64,000 bases of DNA from positions 744,001 through 808,000 of the forward strand of contig NZ_JAUHMF010000002.1 of the NCBI RefSeq assembly GCF_032334255.1. The letters are read 5' to 3'. A model generated the notes under the pieces. The model did not search any database. It was not told the DNA's origin and worked only from the letters and a program-made list of their open reading frames with translations. Made by a program: the position numbers and the translations under genes. Within the stretch, counting starts at the first letter, position 1. Each line of letters starts with the position of its first letter. The DNA is from Thermanaerothrix solaris (GTDB lineage: Bacteria; Chloroflexota; Anaerolineae; Anaerolineales; Anaerolineaceae). Below, one piece after another: positions 8,180-17,235 of the stretch.

Positions 8180-10084
8180 TCAATCCGGTTGCAAGGGTTG
8201 GGCTAAGGCTTTTTCAAGAAGGGCACGCAGTTGAATCAATTGAGGGATCAGGGGTGCAATCTCATTGCCAACCTGAGCGTCCTCCTCCGATAGGTTCTCA
8301 TGGAAAAAGCGATATTGCTGAAGCGCAGCGTTGACCCGGGCAAGGCGCATTTTGATCAAGGTGCGGGCAATGTCTTCTAGTTGCTGCTCGGGGGTCGGTT
8401 CGCCATGGGGGAGGGGGGCGAGAAGGGCTTGCAGAAATTCCTGAAGTGCCTCCCCGGTGTGTTGTTGCAGGTAAGGTAGTACTTCCATGTCATCCTGGTC
8501 TAGAGCTTGAAGAAGCGCCTGGGCTAAAGTCTGGTGTGGGGCTTGCTCAAAATCCTGCGGCGAAAAGCGGCTTAGCCCGGCTTGTTGTAAGATGCGATTG
8601 AGCAGGTAAAGGTTCTCGGGGTGGCGCAGAAGCAGGCGTAGGCAGTGGGTCTCCATATCATGGAGTGGGGGTTGGGTGTTGATCAGTGGAGAGACAATCC
8701 GTGCGGCTGCGGGGGTCGTGCCGCGCGGCCGGGATGGGGCGAATCGGGTGGGAGTGGCCCGTAAGAGGGCGCGTTCATCCACCCGCAGCAGGCGTGCCAG
8801 ACGCTGACGATAATCTTCGCGCTCAACGGCATCGGGCACGTCTTCGATCAACGGCAATACCTGAGCGGCAATCTCACGTTTGGCTTTGGGGTCATTTAGA
8901 TCGCGTTCGGCCGCCAGCGTTTCCATGACGTGGATCACGATGGGCTTGGCATGCGCAACCAGGTCCACCCAGGCCTGAGGGTTGCTCAGCACGACTTCAT
9001 CCGGATCTTGACCGGGGGGCAAGGTGGTTACCCGCAAATCGGCCTGTAGGCGAGCCTCATGGTGCAACAGACCGCGGGCATCAAAAACCAGTTCATCCGC
9101 GTGATCCATGGCTTGACGGGCGACCTCTAATCCCCGCAATGTGGCTTTTTGGCCAGCGGCATCGGCATCCAGAGCCAGGACAATATGGCGGGTGTAGCGT
9201 TTGAGCAAGCGCAATTGATCCTCGGTGAGAGCGGTGCCCATGGGTGAGACGACATTGGTAAAGCCGGCTTGGTGCAAAGCAATGACATCAAGATAGCCTT
9301 CAACGATGACCGCCTGATCCTGAGCACGAATCGCCTTGCGCGCCTGATCCAGGGCATAGAGCAATTTGCCTTTATCGAAGAGTGGTGTCTGGGGGGTGTT
9401 AATAAACTTAGGCACATCCTCGGGATTGAGCACGCGGGCGCCAAAACCGGCCATGCGTCCTTGGGGGTCGCGGATGGGGAACATGATGCGGTGGCGAAAA
9501 CGATCATAAACACCCTGGCCATCTTCGCGTTGCACAACCAAACCGACTTGAAGCAGATCCTCGACGCCGTATCCCTTGCCCAGGAAGTAATTGAGGGCGG
9601 CATCCCAACGATTGGGTGCATAGCCAAGGCCAAACTGTAAGATTGTCTCATCTCGTAAGCCGCGTTGGTGGAGATAATCAAGGGCTAACCGTCCTTCGGG
9701 GGTCTGGGTAAGGTGATGTTGATAAAAGGTGACCGCGTTTTCGAGCAAATCGCGTAGGCGTTCCAGTGCCTGTTCTTCCTCGGGTGGTGCGGCCTCTATT
9801 GGGCGCAATGTTACGCCGGCGCGTTCGGCTAGGTAACGTAGCGCTTCGCTAAAATCCCAGTTCTCTTTCTTCATGACGAAGCGGAAGATATCTCCCCCTT
9901 CGTTGCATTGGCCAAAGCACCGCCAAGTGCCCGTTTCGGGAAAGACCACAAATGAAGGTGTGCGGGTATTAGGATGAAACGGGCAGAAGCCAATATAATT
10001 TTTACCTGTGCGGCGCAATTTGACCGTCTCGCCGACCAGATCCACAATATCAATACGGGCTTTAATCTCGTCAATAACCGACAT
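8180..10084 (-). CDS. dnaG: DNA primase DnaG
   Basis: The 634-aa primase synthesises RNA primers at the fork. The N-terminal CHC2 zinc ribbon has Cys34, His37, Cys56 and Cys60; the last pair reads CFGQC, with one residue more between the cysteines than the common C-x2-C. The catalytic core follows, and the TOPRIM domain shows VIVEGYLDVIALHQAG with its Glu, then LALDADAAGQKA. The C-terminal 180 residues match a DnaB-interacting helical domain. dnaG, dnaB, a DnaD-like gene and the loader all fall within 8 kb but on opposite strands, so they are not one operon. It is followed directly by the unknown gene at 7173. Confidence 0.97.
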   Translation of the reverse strand: MSVIDEIKARIDIVDLVGETVKLRRTGKNYIGFCPFHPNTRTPSFVVFPETGTWRCFGQCNEGGDIFRFVMKKENWDFSEALRYLAERAGVTLRPIEAAPPEEEQALERLRDLLENAVTFYQHHLTQTPEGRLALDYLHQRGLRDETILQFGLGYAPNRWDAALNYFLGKGYGVEDLLQVGLVVQREDGQGVYDRFRHRIMFPIRDPQGRMAGFGARVLNPEDVPKFINTPQTPLFDKGKLLYALDQARKAIRAQDQAVIVEGYLDVIALHQAGFTNVVSPMGTALTEDQLRLLKRYTRHIVLALDADAAGQKATLRGLEVARQAMDHADELVFDARGLLHHEARLQADLRVTTLPPGQDPDEVVLSNPQAWVDLVAHAKPIVIHVMETLAAERDLNDPKAKREIAAQVLPLIEDVPDAVEREDYRQRLARLLRVDERALLRATPTRFAPSRPRGTTPAAARIVSPLINTQPPLHDMETHCLRLLLRHPENLYLLNRILQQAGLSRFSPQDFEQAPHQTLAQALLQALDQDDMEVLPYLQQHTGEALQEFLQALLAPLPHGEPTPEQQLEDIARTLIKMRLARVNAALQQYRFFHENLSEEDAQVGNEIAPLIPQLIQLRALLEKALAQPLQPD

Positions 10085-10171
10085 ATCGGGTTAATCGGCC
10101 TGATTGGGCAAAGTGGGCTTGGTGTTTCAAATATAACATAGGGTGTGGGCTTTTGTGATATAAAAAGAGAG

Positions 10172-10867
10172 ATGGGCGTTCCGGTTTTACCTGATCTGAG
10201 GGCTGATTTTGACCCAACAGCGGTGGTGCTTTACGGTGGCGGTGGCCACGGCAAGGTCTTGATTGAATTGATCCAAGCCTTGGGGTTGTATCGTTTGGTT
10301 GGAATCGTAGATGATGGATTGACCGCGGGCGAGCACGTGTTGGGTGTGCCGGTACTGGGAGGGGCGGAGGTTTTGCCGCAATTGTATCAACAAGGGGTGC
10401 GCTTGGCTGTAAACGGGGTTGGGGGAATTGGTCACCCTGAGGTGCGGTGGCGGGTGTTTGAGACCCTTCTTTCAGCGGGTTTGACCTGCCCGACATTGGT
10501 GCATCCGGCGGCGTATGTTGAGCGGAGCGCTCGGTTGGAAGGTGGTGTGCAGGTGCTGCCCCAAGCGTATATCAGCAGTGCGGTCAAGATAGGGTTTGGC
10601 ACGGTTATTAACGCGGGGGCAGTGGTTTCTCATGACTGTGTGCTCGGGCAGTGTGTTAATCTCTCACCAGGAGCATTGCTTGCAGGCGGGGTACTGGTGG
10701 AGGATTTTGTGCAGATCGGTATGGGGGCGACGGTTAACATTGGCATCACGGTTGGCCGTGGCGCGCGGATCGGAAACGGCGCCACGGTCAAGGCGGATGT
10801 GCCCCCCGGCGGTGTAGTGCGCGCTGGTACTATTTGGCCTCCACCGGCGTCTACCCAAGGCGGTTGA
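10172..10867 (+). CDS. NeuD-family sugar O-acyltransferase
   Basis: The 231-aa protein has two parts. The N-terminal Rossmann-like PglD_N domain (about 15-95) shows VVLYGGGGHGKVLIEL and GIVDD. The C-terminal left-handed beta-helix (about 105-215) is made of hexapeptide repeats, with AGAVVSHDCVLGQCVNLSPG containing the catalytic His. Members transfer acetyl or other acyl groups from acyl-CoA to amino- or hydroxyl-sugars of surface glycans. Start: ATG 10172 gives the usual short N-terminus; a GTG 27 bp upstream is possible. It stands alone, divergent from dnaG by 87 bp, so the sugar substrate cannot be inferred. Confidence 0.88.
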   Translation: MGVPVLPDLRADFDPTAVVLYGGGGHGKVLIELIQALGLYRLVGIVDDGLTAGEHVLGVPVLGGAEVLPQLYQQGVRLAVNGVGGIGHPEVRWRVFETLLSAGLTCPTLVHPAAYVERSARLEGGVQVLPQAYISSAVKIGFGTVINAGAVVSHDCVLGQCVNLSPGALLAGGVLVEDFVQIGMGATVNIGITVGRGARIGNGATVKADVPPGGVVRAGTIWPPPASTQGG

Positions 10868-10882
10868 ATTTTACCGCCTTGG
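10855..10882. other. hairpin at convergent junction (terminator-like, no U-tract)
   Basis: A perfect 10-bp stem (CCAAGGCGGT / ACCGCCTTGG) with an 8-nt loop overlaps the end of the acyltransferase gene and fills the 35-bp gap to the convergent serpin gene. Neither strand has a clear T-run after it. Confidence 0.5.
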
Positions 10883-10902
10883 ATAGAGAAAGATGGAAGT
10901 GC

Positions 10903-12210
10903 CTAGGGTTGAAGCACGCGTCCGATAAAGAGGATGCTCCCGCTCTGGTGATCGCGGATGAGGAAGATGAAAGGACGATCAACCCGCAGGGTAGCCGAAC
11001 GCGCGGGCATGGAGGTGCGTTCCATGATGACTGCTGTGGCTGCAGCGGCTTCGGTACCGGCTTCATCCACGGCCACAAATCCCTTGTGCACCACGTTTCC
11101 AATATAGAGGCCAGGGTATTCGCTCATGGCGGTGAAATCGGCCTGTTCGGGATCGAAGGCAATTTTCATCCCCATGTCTTTGAGGGTTGTCCTGAGGCTT
11201 AGACGGGCGTCATAGGTAAAGCGGGGCATGGATAAATCGAGTTGGGTGGGTTCAAGACGGGCTAGGATTTCGTTCAGATAGGATGGAGTGAGAGCTTGTT
11301 CGAACGCCTTGAATTGCCCTGTGGTAGGCACGATCAGCACCATTTCGTAATCACCACCGGCATAGGGCAGGGCTGCCGCCTGGTACCCCTTGCCTTCGGC
11401 ATAGGCGAGTTCCTTGTTGAGATGCATCATAGGAACACGCACTTTCTGCCCGTTTAGAAGGGTAAACTCTCCCTCCTGAGTCTCCTCAGGTTTGAACGGA
11501 TAGCGCCAGGCAGCTTTGAAGTAGATGGCGTTGGTTAGAACCAGGCGGGTTTGGGGCGTGATATCCCCTTTTTGTAACAGGTCACGAATTTTATCGCGGG
11601 TTTGTTCGGCCACCCAGGCGTTGATGCGTTGACGTGCTCCCTCGGGATTGGCGGTAAAATCCAAGGTCTGCAAGCCGGCGTTGTAATTCTCGGCTAATAG
11701 GTCGAGAAATGCACTGCGGAAGGGTTCATCTTTTTGGCCCCATAACGCATTGGCAATGTGAAGTTCAAATGGGGGTTCTTCGGGATTTGGGGGCGTGGGT
11801 GGCGTTGTCAGACGTTGGTTAAGGGCATTTAAGGCGGAATGAAGTTGCTCCGGGGGTAGGGTAAAATGAAGCGTTTGGGCCATGGCTTCAGCCGTTTGAC
11901 CAGCGGCGCCGGCATAAGTCATGGCCAGGGCAAGGGTAATGCTGTAGGGTGAGTAAAACAGGTTTCCCGCTTCATCCCGTAAATGCTGATAGAGATCAAG
12001 GGCAAAGGCGGTATTACCCTCAATCAGGGTTTGCAGGTCGGTTTCTGGCACGTTGGCGGGGCTGCGATAGGGTTTATCGGAACGTACCGGGATGATCTCA
12101 TCCGAAGGTGAGGGTGAGGTGGGGGTAGGTTGTGGGGTCAATGGAGCGCAGGCGGTGATGAGCAAAGCGAACAAAATGATGATCAGCAGGCTGGATTTCC
12201 AGGTAGACAT
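10903..12210 (-). CDS. serpin family protease inhibitor, predicted lipoprotein
   Basis: The 435-aa protein begins with a lipoprotein signal (LLITAC, lipidation at Cys21), a Pro/Ser/Thr linker to about residue 45, and then a full serpin fold. Landmarks are NLFYSPYSITLALAMTYAGA, LVLTNAIYFKAAW, the breach region, and the reactive-loop hinge EAGTEAAAAT (383-392). The small-residue hinge is what inhibitory serpins need. Counting from the hinge Gly385 as P15 puts P1 near Thr399, beside Arg398 and Ser400. It would sit outside the cytoplasmic membrane and trap proteases. It is monocistronic with GGAGG upstream of ATG 12210. No clear promoter is seen in the 360-bp gap, only an isolated TTGACA at 12395-12390 on this strand. 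Confidence 0.95.
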   Translation of the reverse strand: MSTWKSSLLIIILFALLITACAPLTPQPTPTSPSPSDEIIPVRSDKPYRSPANVPETDLQTLIEGNTAFALDLYQHLRDEAGNLFYSPYSITLALAMTYAGAAGQTAEAMAQTLHFTLPPEQLHSALNALNQRLTTPPTPPNPEEPPFELHIANALWGQKDEPFRSAFLDLLAENYNAGLQTLDFTANPEGARQRINAWVAEQTRDKIRDLLQKGDITPQTRLVLTNAIYFKAAWRYPFKPEETQEGEFTLLNGQKVRVPMMHLNKELAYAEGKGYQAAALPYAGGDYEMVLIVPTTGQFKAFEQALTPSYLNEILARLEPTQLDLSMPRFTYDARLSLRTTLKDMGMKIAFDPEQADFTAMSEYPGLYIGNVVHKGFVAVDEAGTEAAAATAVIMERTSMPARSATLRVDRPFIFLIRDHQSGSILFIGRVLQP

Positions 12211-12456
12211 AGGGATCTCCTCCTTTTACTGGTCTCTTTTCGACAATATTAAGACGAACACCCTTTGATGATAGTTCCACATTGAGGATGGCGGGAGTGT
12301 TGTGAGAATTGGGAGTTTGGGATATAAGCCGGACGGTCCATAACGGAATGAAATCGAATACTCCTTTGAAATGAAGAGCCATAAGGATTTGTCAATTTTA
12401 ACTAATTGGCCTGAGAATATCTGAAACTTTATTTAAAAAATAGCAAAAGAATGCTC

Positions 12457-12485
12457 TTGAATTAACAAAGTAATTATTGTATAAT
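12457..12485 (+). promoter_or_regulatory. sigma70-type promoter of the ROK sugar operon
   Basis: TTGAAT (12457-12462) and a perfect TATAAT (12480-12485) are 17 bp apart. This lies in the AT-rich 360-bp gap between the serpin and ROK genes; apart from this promoter and the palindrome after it I see nothing else in the gap. Confidence 0.85.
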
Positions 12486-12498
12486 AAAAATATGTAAT

Positions 12499-12512
12499 AA
12501 TTCGAACGAATT
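12499..12512. promoter_or_regulatory. candidate ROK regulator operator
   Basis: The palindrome AATTCGAACGAATT (6-bp arms, 2-bp centre) begins 13 bp after the -10 box and would block transcription start or early elongation. It fits autoregulation by the ROK protein encoded just downstream; inference only. Confidence 0.5.
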
Positions 12513-12570
12513 CCCCTATTGGCTAACTTACAAATGAAAAAAAAACATCGTTTCTGCTTACAAGGGAACA

Positions 12571-13797
12571 ATGCTTCATAAAGCTCCTTTTTTGTTAAGT
12601 GCAACCCAGGCCGAAGTGATCCAGGTGCTTAGGCAAACCGGACAAGCCTCACGGACTGAGATCACAGACATAACTGGTTGGTCGCGGGCCAAGACTTCTC
12701 AAGAAATCAATTCATTGATTGAAAAGGGTTATCTGGTTGAGACTGGTGTAGGTCGGTCAAAAGGCGGGCGAAAGCCACGCCTTTTGCGCTTTAATAGCCA
12801 ATTGGGTTATGTTGTTGGGGTTGATTTTGGTGCCACCAGCCTGGATATCGCCCTTGCTGATACAAACGGGACTATCCTCAACCGCAGAGCCGAACCAACC
12901 GATATCCGTCGTCCACCTGAGGAATTATTAAGCCGATGCAATGTGCTCATCCTTGAGATGGCGGCTGAACACGGTATCCAACCGGAGCAGATTATTGGGA
13001 TTGGGGTTGGGGTGCCGGGTCCAGTGAATTTTTCAAGAGGCGTTTTGGTGGCTCCTCCTTTAATGCCGAATTGGGAAAACTATCCAATTCGAATCTTTTT
13101 CGAAGAAACGTTCCCTGCCGCCGTTGTGGTAGTTGACAATGATGTCAACATTATGGCTTTGGGTGAACAGCGCTCGGGAGATGCAGCCAGGATTGAGCAT
13201 TTTTTGTTTATAAAAATTGGCACAGGTATCGGGTGTGGCATTGTAGTGGGTGGAAAGGTTCATCGAGGTAATGATGGCTGCGCCGGGGATGTTGGCCATA
13301 TCTGTGTCGATAAACAAGGGCCAATCTGCCGTTGTGGTAATCGAGGCTGTTTGGAGGCCATGGCTGCTGGGCCTGCAATTGCAGAGAAAGCCATGCAAAT
13401 CGCCCGAGAAGGTAAAAGCGAATTGTTGCGCAAGATGATGAATGAAAGAGGTGGTTTACTGACTCCTGAAGATGTAAATATTGCCTGTCGCGAAGGCGAT
13501 GAGGCAGCGCTTGAAATTATTCGTGCTAGCGGCCAGATGATTGGCGAGGTCCTGGCTGGGCTGGTCAATTTCTTCAATCCAAGTCATATTTTTGTCGGTG
13601 GAGGGATCTCAAATTTTGGAAATCATCTCTTAGTGGCAATTCGACGTACTGTATTAAAACGCTCCTTACCGCTGGCAACCACTAACTTGTCAATAAATTT
13701 TTCACGCGCAGGTGCAGACGCGGGTATTGTCGGCGCTATAGCATTGGCGCTAGAGCATCTTTTCGTCGTCGAGGGTAATCCGCACCCACTTCAATAA
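12571..13797 (+). CDS. ROK family transcriptional regulator (NagC/XylR type)
   Basis: The 408-aa protein has an N-terminal winged helix (about 10-75; ASRTEITDITGWSRAKTSQE) and a ROK sugar-kinase-like domain (about 85-395). The ATP-site strand VVGVDFGATSLDIALAD and the zinc cluster CRCGNRGCLEA are present. It is the first gene of the operon and would sense the imported sugar and release the operator at 12499. AAGGGA lies shortly before ATG 12571. The next gene begins 18 bp after it. A pure kinase role is unlikely because of the DNA-binding domain. Confidence 0.93.
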   Translation: MLHKAPFLLSATQAEVIQVLRQTGQASRTEITDITGWSRAKTSQEINSLIEKGYLVETGVGRSKGGRKPRLLRFNSQLGYVVGVDFGATSLDIALADTNGTILNRRAEPTDIRRPPEELLSRCNVLILEMAAEHGIQPEQIIGIGVGVPGPVNFSRGVLVAPPLMPNWENYPIRIFFEETFPAAVVVVDNDVNIMALGEQRSGDAARIEHFLFIKIGTGIGCGIVVGGKVHRGNDGCAGDVGHICVDKQGPICRCGNRGCLEAMAAGPAIAEKAMQIAREGKSELLRKMMNERGGLLTPEDVNIACREGDEAALEIIRASGQMIGEVLAGLVNFFNPSHIFVGGGISNFGNHLLVAIRRTVLKRSLPLATTNLSINFSRAGADAGIVGAIALALEHLFVVEGNPHPLQ

Positions 13798-13815
13798 CCT
13801 ACAGGAGGAAGAACA

Positions 13816-14670
13816 ATGAGATTCGGAATTAATACCTTCGTTTGGGTTTCCCCATGTACCACAGCTGCGGTTAAAGAACTTGCACCCAAAGTGAGGGACA
13901 TGGGATTCGATGTTTTAGAAGTGGCTTGTGAGAACCCTGACTTGATTGATCCCGTGCAGGTAAAAGAAGTGTTAGATGAGAATGGTCTGCAGGGGATTAT
14001 TTGTGGAGTGTTTGGACCGGATAGAAATATATGCAGTCAGGATGCGGCTATTGTGGAAAATGCAAAAAGGTACCTTCGTTGGTTGATTGATGCTGCAGCG
14101 GAGATTGGCTCGCCCGTGGTCTGTGGGCCCATGTATTCGGCAGTGGGAAAAGAGCACCTTGAAGAAGAAGCGGCACGTTACAACGAGTGGAAGAAAGCCG
14201 TTGAAGGAATCCGCGAAAAAGCAATCTATGCAAAACAAAAGGGAATCAAACTTGCCCTGGAGCCATTAAATCGTTTTGAGAACGACATGATCAACGTGGT
14301 TGCGCAGGGGCTGAAGTTTTGTGAAGAAACAGGCATGGAAAACGTTGGCTTACATCTGGATTCTTTTCATATGCACCTTGAGGAAAAAAACAGTGGGGAT
14401 GCCATTCGGTCTGCGGGAAAAAGGCTTTTTCACTTCCATGCCTGTGAAAACGATCGGGGTATCCCAGGAACAGGACAGGTTCGTTGGGAGGATATTGCAA
14501 AGGCATTGAAGGATATTAAATACGATGGGGCTGTGGTTATTGAGTCCTTCACCCCTCAGGTTAAAGAGATTGCCCGAGCTGTCTGCATTTGGCGCGAGAT
14601 TGCTCCTAGCCAGGACACCCTTGCTCGGGATGGCCTTAAGTTTCTCAAACGCCTTTTGACCGATGCTTAG
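13816..14670 (+). CDS. ketose 3-epimerase (tagatose/allulose 3-epimerase family)
   Basis: A 284-aa TIM-barrel protein of the xylose-isomerase-like AP endonuclease superfamily. The metal ligands expected for D-tagatose/D-allulose 3-epimerases appear at Glu149 (ALEPLNRFE), Asp182 (HLDSFHM), His208 (FHFHACENDRG) and Glu243 (VIESF). All four keep the mutual spacing I recall for the Agrobacterium enzyme (E152/D185/H211/E246). Such enzymes interconvert ketohexoses at C3. AGGAGG lies before ATG 13816. It sits between the regulator and the ABC importer, so it probably acts first on the imported sugar. Hexulose phosphates or inosose derivatives remain possible substrates. Confidence 0.85.
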   Translation: MRFGINTFVWVSPCTTAAVKELAPKVRDMGFDVLEVACENPDLIDPVQVKEVLDENGLQGIICGVFGPDRNICSQDAAIVENAKRYLRWLIDAAAEIGSPVVCGPMYSAVGKEHLEEEAARYNEWKKAVEGIREKAIYAKQKGIKLALEPLNRFENDMINVVAQGLKFCEETGMENVGLHLDSFHMHLEEKNSGDAIRSAGKRLFHFHACENDRGIPGTGQVRWEDIAKALKDIKYDGAVVIESFTPQVKEIARAVCIWREIAPSQDTLARDGLKFLKRLLTDA

Positions 14671-14685
14671 GCATGGAATAGTGCC

Positions 14686-16242
14686 ATGAACGCGCTGGTG
14701 AACATGCGTAACGAACAGAAACCTATTGTCCGAATGTTGGGAATTACCAAGAGGTTTCCCGGCGTTGTGGCTTTAAATCGGGTCTCGCTGGAAGTTTATC
14801 CGGGCGAAATCCATGGTTTGGTTGGTGAAAATGGGGCGGGGAAGTCCACCTTAATGAAAGTTCTGGTGGGTGCTTATCAGCCAGATGAAGGGGAAATTTA
14901 TCTGGACGGAGAAAAAGTTAATTTCAGTCACCCACGGGAAGCTCAGGAAAAAGGTCTGAGCATCATCTATCAGGAGTTTAATTTGCTTCCCGATCGAACT
15001 GTGGCTGAAAATGTGTTCCTGGGGCGAGAACCCTTGCACCGTGGTCTGGTGGATTATCGCCAAATGAACGCCCAAACCATGGCATTGCTGCGGCAACTCG
15101 ATGTCCATCACATAATCCATCCCGAAATGTACATTCGAGATCTCTCGGTTGCCCAGCAACAGATGGTTGAAATCGTGCGGGCATTATCGCTCGATTCGCG
15201 AGTATTGGTTATGGACGAACCTACTTCGGCTCTCTCTGAGACCGAGGTTGAAATCCTTTTCAACCTGATCCGCAATCTCACGCTCGAGCGAGGCTTAGCA
15301 GTTATTTATATTTCTCATCGGTTGCGCGAAATTTTTGACTTAACCCAGAGAATCACTGTGCTGAAGGATGGCAGTGTAGTCGCGACATTACCGACCGCGG
15401 ATGTGACCACCGGTGATGTTGTCCGCATGATGGTGGGGCGGGAACTTAATGAATATTATCCCCCTAAAGCCACACCATCGGATGTAAAGGAAGTGGCACT
15501 AAGGGTGATTAATGGTGCAAATGAGCGATTGAATAAGATAAATTTCGTTCTTCGGCGCGGAGAAATCGTGGGTGTGGCCGGGTTACAGGGATCTGGTCGT
15601 ACGGCCTTAGCCAAAGCACTCTTTGGTGTAGAACCATTTACGAGTGGAAAGGTCGAGGTGGATGGCAAGGAAGTGCGTCTGGATAGCCCAATAGATGCTA
15701 TCCGCTGTGGGATCGGGTTTTTAACCGAAGACCGCAAGCGCGAGGGTATCCTGCCTTCTCAATCTATTCGTGATAATGTATTGCTGGCCTTTCGCGCGTT
15801 ACGGGGTGTGCTCTCCATCAATTACCGTGATGGGGTGAGGGGAACACCTAACGTAACAGAACTCGGAAGGCGAGTGGATCTTCGTGCTCCCTCATATGAG
15901 ACACAGATTCGCTACCTTAGCGGTGGTAACCAACAAAAAGCGATTCTGGCTCGCTGGTTGGCCAGTGGGGCTAATATATTAATCTTTGACGAGCCCACTC
16001 GTGGAATTGATGTGAGTGCTAAAGCCGGTATTCATAATTTGCTTCGCGACCTGGCTAAAAGCGGAGCGGCCATCCTGATGATTTCGTCTGAGTTGCCCGA
16101 AATTATTGGCATGAGCGATCGAATTTTGGTCATGCATGAGGGGAGGTTGGTGACCGAATTGCCGGCTGGAGCCAGCGAAACCGAGATCATGCTGGCGGCC
16201 ACAGGAGGAAGAGAAACCCATTTTGAGGAAGAAAAGATATGA
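14686..16242 (+). CDS. sugar ABC transporter ATP-binding protein (RbsA/MglA type)
   Basis: The 518-aa protein contains two fused nucleotide-binding domains, as in importers of monosaccharides. Domain 1 has Walker A GENGAGKST (about 48-56), signature LSVAQQQMV and Walker B VLVMDEPTSAL. Domain 2 has the degenerate Walker A GLQGSGRT, signature LSGGNQQKA and Walker B ILIFDEPTRGID, the usual asymmetry of this class. It energises uptake through the two permeases that follow. No strong ribosome site precedes ATG 14686, so translation may depend on the upstream gene 15 bp away. Its stop overlaps the next start (ATGA). Confidence 0.95.
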   Translation: MNALVNMRNEQKPIVRMLGITKRFPGVVALNRVSLEVYPGEIHGLVGENGAGKSTLMKVLVGAYQPDEGEIYLDGEKVNFSHPREAQEKGLSIIYQEFNLLPDRTVAENVFLGREPLHRGLVDYRQMNAQTMALLRQLDVHHIIHPEMYIRDLSVAQQQMVEIVRALSLDSRVLVMDEPTSALSETEVEILFNLIRNLTLERGLAVIYISHRLREIFDLTQRITVLKDGSVVATLPTADVTTGDVVRMMVGRELNEYYPPKATPSDVKEVALRVINGANERLNKINFVLRRGEIVGVAGLQGSGRTALAKALFGVEPFTSGKVEVDGKEVRLDSPIDAIRCGIGFLTEDRKREGILPSQSIRDNVLLAFRALRGVLSINYRDGVRGTPNVTELGRRVDLRAPSYETQIRYLSGGNQQKAILARWLASGANILIFDEPTRGIDVSAKAGIHNLLRDLAKSGAAILMISSELPEIIGMSDRILVMHEGRLVTELPAGASETEIMLAATGGRETHFEEEKI

Positions 16243-17225
16243 GAAAAACGAAGCCATCAGTGAAAGTTAATCTGGCTCGCCTTCGGATTATCCCTCCTGC
16301 ATACGCTATCCTTTTAGGCATTTTCCTAGTGGCCTGGTTGATTGTGGAACTGTTCGGAACGGGCAGTTTTACCAATCCCGATACCCTTACCAACATCCTG
16401 GTCCGTTCGGTGGCTCTTGGTATTGTTGCGGTTGGACAAACCTTTGCTATTCTCTCTGGATCTTTGGATCTATCGGTGGCTTACCTCATCTCGGTGACTG
16501 CGGTGATGTCTTCTTTTATTATGCAGGGTAATTCGCAGCTTGTGCCCCTTGCATTAATGGTGGTTTTATGCATTGGTATCCTAGTCGGCTTGATAAATGG
16601 TTTTATCATCACGCGTTTGAAAATCCATCCCTTCATTGCAACGCTTAGTACCAGCCTGATGATGAAGGGGTTATTGGATACCGGATTCCAGAATTTCGCT
16701 GGTTCAGTGCCAAAAAGTTTTCAAGCCTTGGCATATGACGGGTGGGGGCCTATTCCTTATTCGGTGCTTCTATTCCTGGCTGTGGCAGTTGTGGGTGAAT
16801 TCATCTTGCGGCGCACTCGTTTCGGTTCTCACGTTTATGCGGTGGGTGGCAATCGAGAAGTGGCCCGACTTTCTGGAATTCGCACTACCCGCATCCTAAT
16901 GGGTGTTCATGTTTTGGTCAGCCTTACAGCGGTATTGAGCGGGATTTTTATTGTTAGCCGTTTGGGCTCCGGAGCGCCCTGGGTGGGACCAGATGGGGCC
17001 TATGATCTGGAATCCATCGCCGCTGTTGTGGTTGGTGGTACAGCACTTTCTGGAGGCCGGGGTAATGTGGCTGGGACAGTTGCGGGGGTGCTGATTTTCG
17101 GTGTTCTGGACACTATGTTCAATTTATTGGGTGTAGGAGCTTTTCTAAAGTTAGTACTACGGGGCGTCATCATCATTGTTGCAGTAGCCAGTTACGCAAT
17201 TCGATCGAAACACGAAGTTGCTTAG
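16239..17225 (+). CDS. sugar ABC transporter permease 1 (RbsC family)
   Basis: A 328-aa membrane protein with about nine to ten segments and the BPD_transp_2 signature region VGGNREVARLSGIRTTR followed by a glycine-rich stretch (VVVGGTALSGGRG). It forms half of the transmembrane channel. ATG 16239 overlaps the ATPase stop by four bases. A paralogous permease lies directly downstream, so the channel is probably a heterodimer rather than the homodimer of the ribose system. Confidence 0.93.
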   Translation: MRKTKPSVKVNLARLRIIPPAYAILLGIFLVAWLIVELFGTGSFTNPDTLTNILVRSVALGIVAVGQTFAILSGSLDLSVAYLISVTAVMSSFIMQGNSQLVPLALMVVLCIGILVGLINGFIITRLKIHPFIATLSTSLMMKGLLDTGFQNFAGSVPKSFQALAYDGWGPIPYSVLLFLAVAVVGEFILRRTRFGSHVYAVGGNREVARLSGIRTTRILMGVHVLVSLTAVLSGIFIVSRLGSGAPWVGPDGAYDLESIAAVVVGGTALSGGRGNVAGTVAGVLIFGVLDTMFNLLGVGAFLKLVLRGVIIIVAVASYAIRSKHEVA

Positions 17226-17235
17226 GAGCATGCCC

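Noticed and set aside
12098..12604. Two open frames on the minus strand across the serpin-ROK gap (12098-12382 and 12398-12604)
   Set aside because: They cover the ROK promoter and the serpin start, have no ribosome site, show low-complexity AT-driven content, and match no family.
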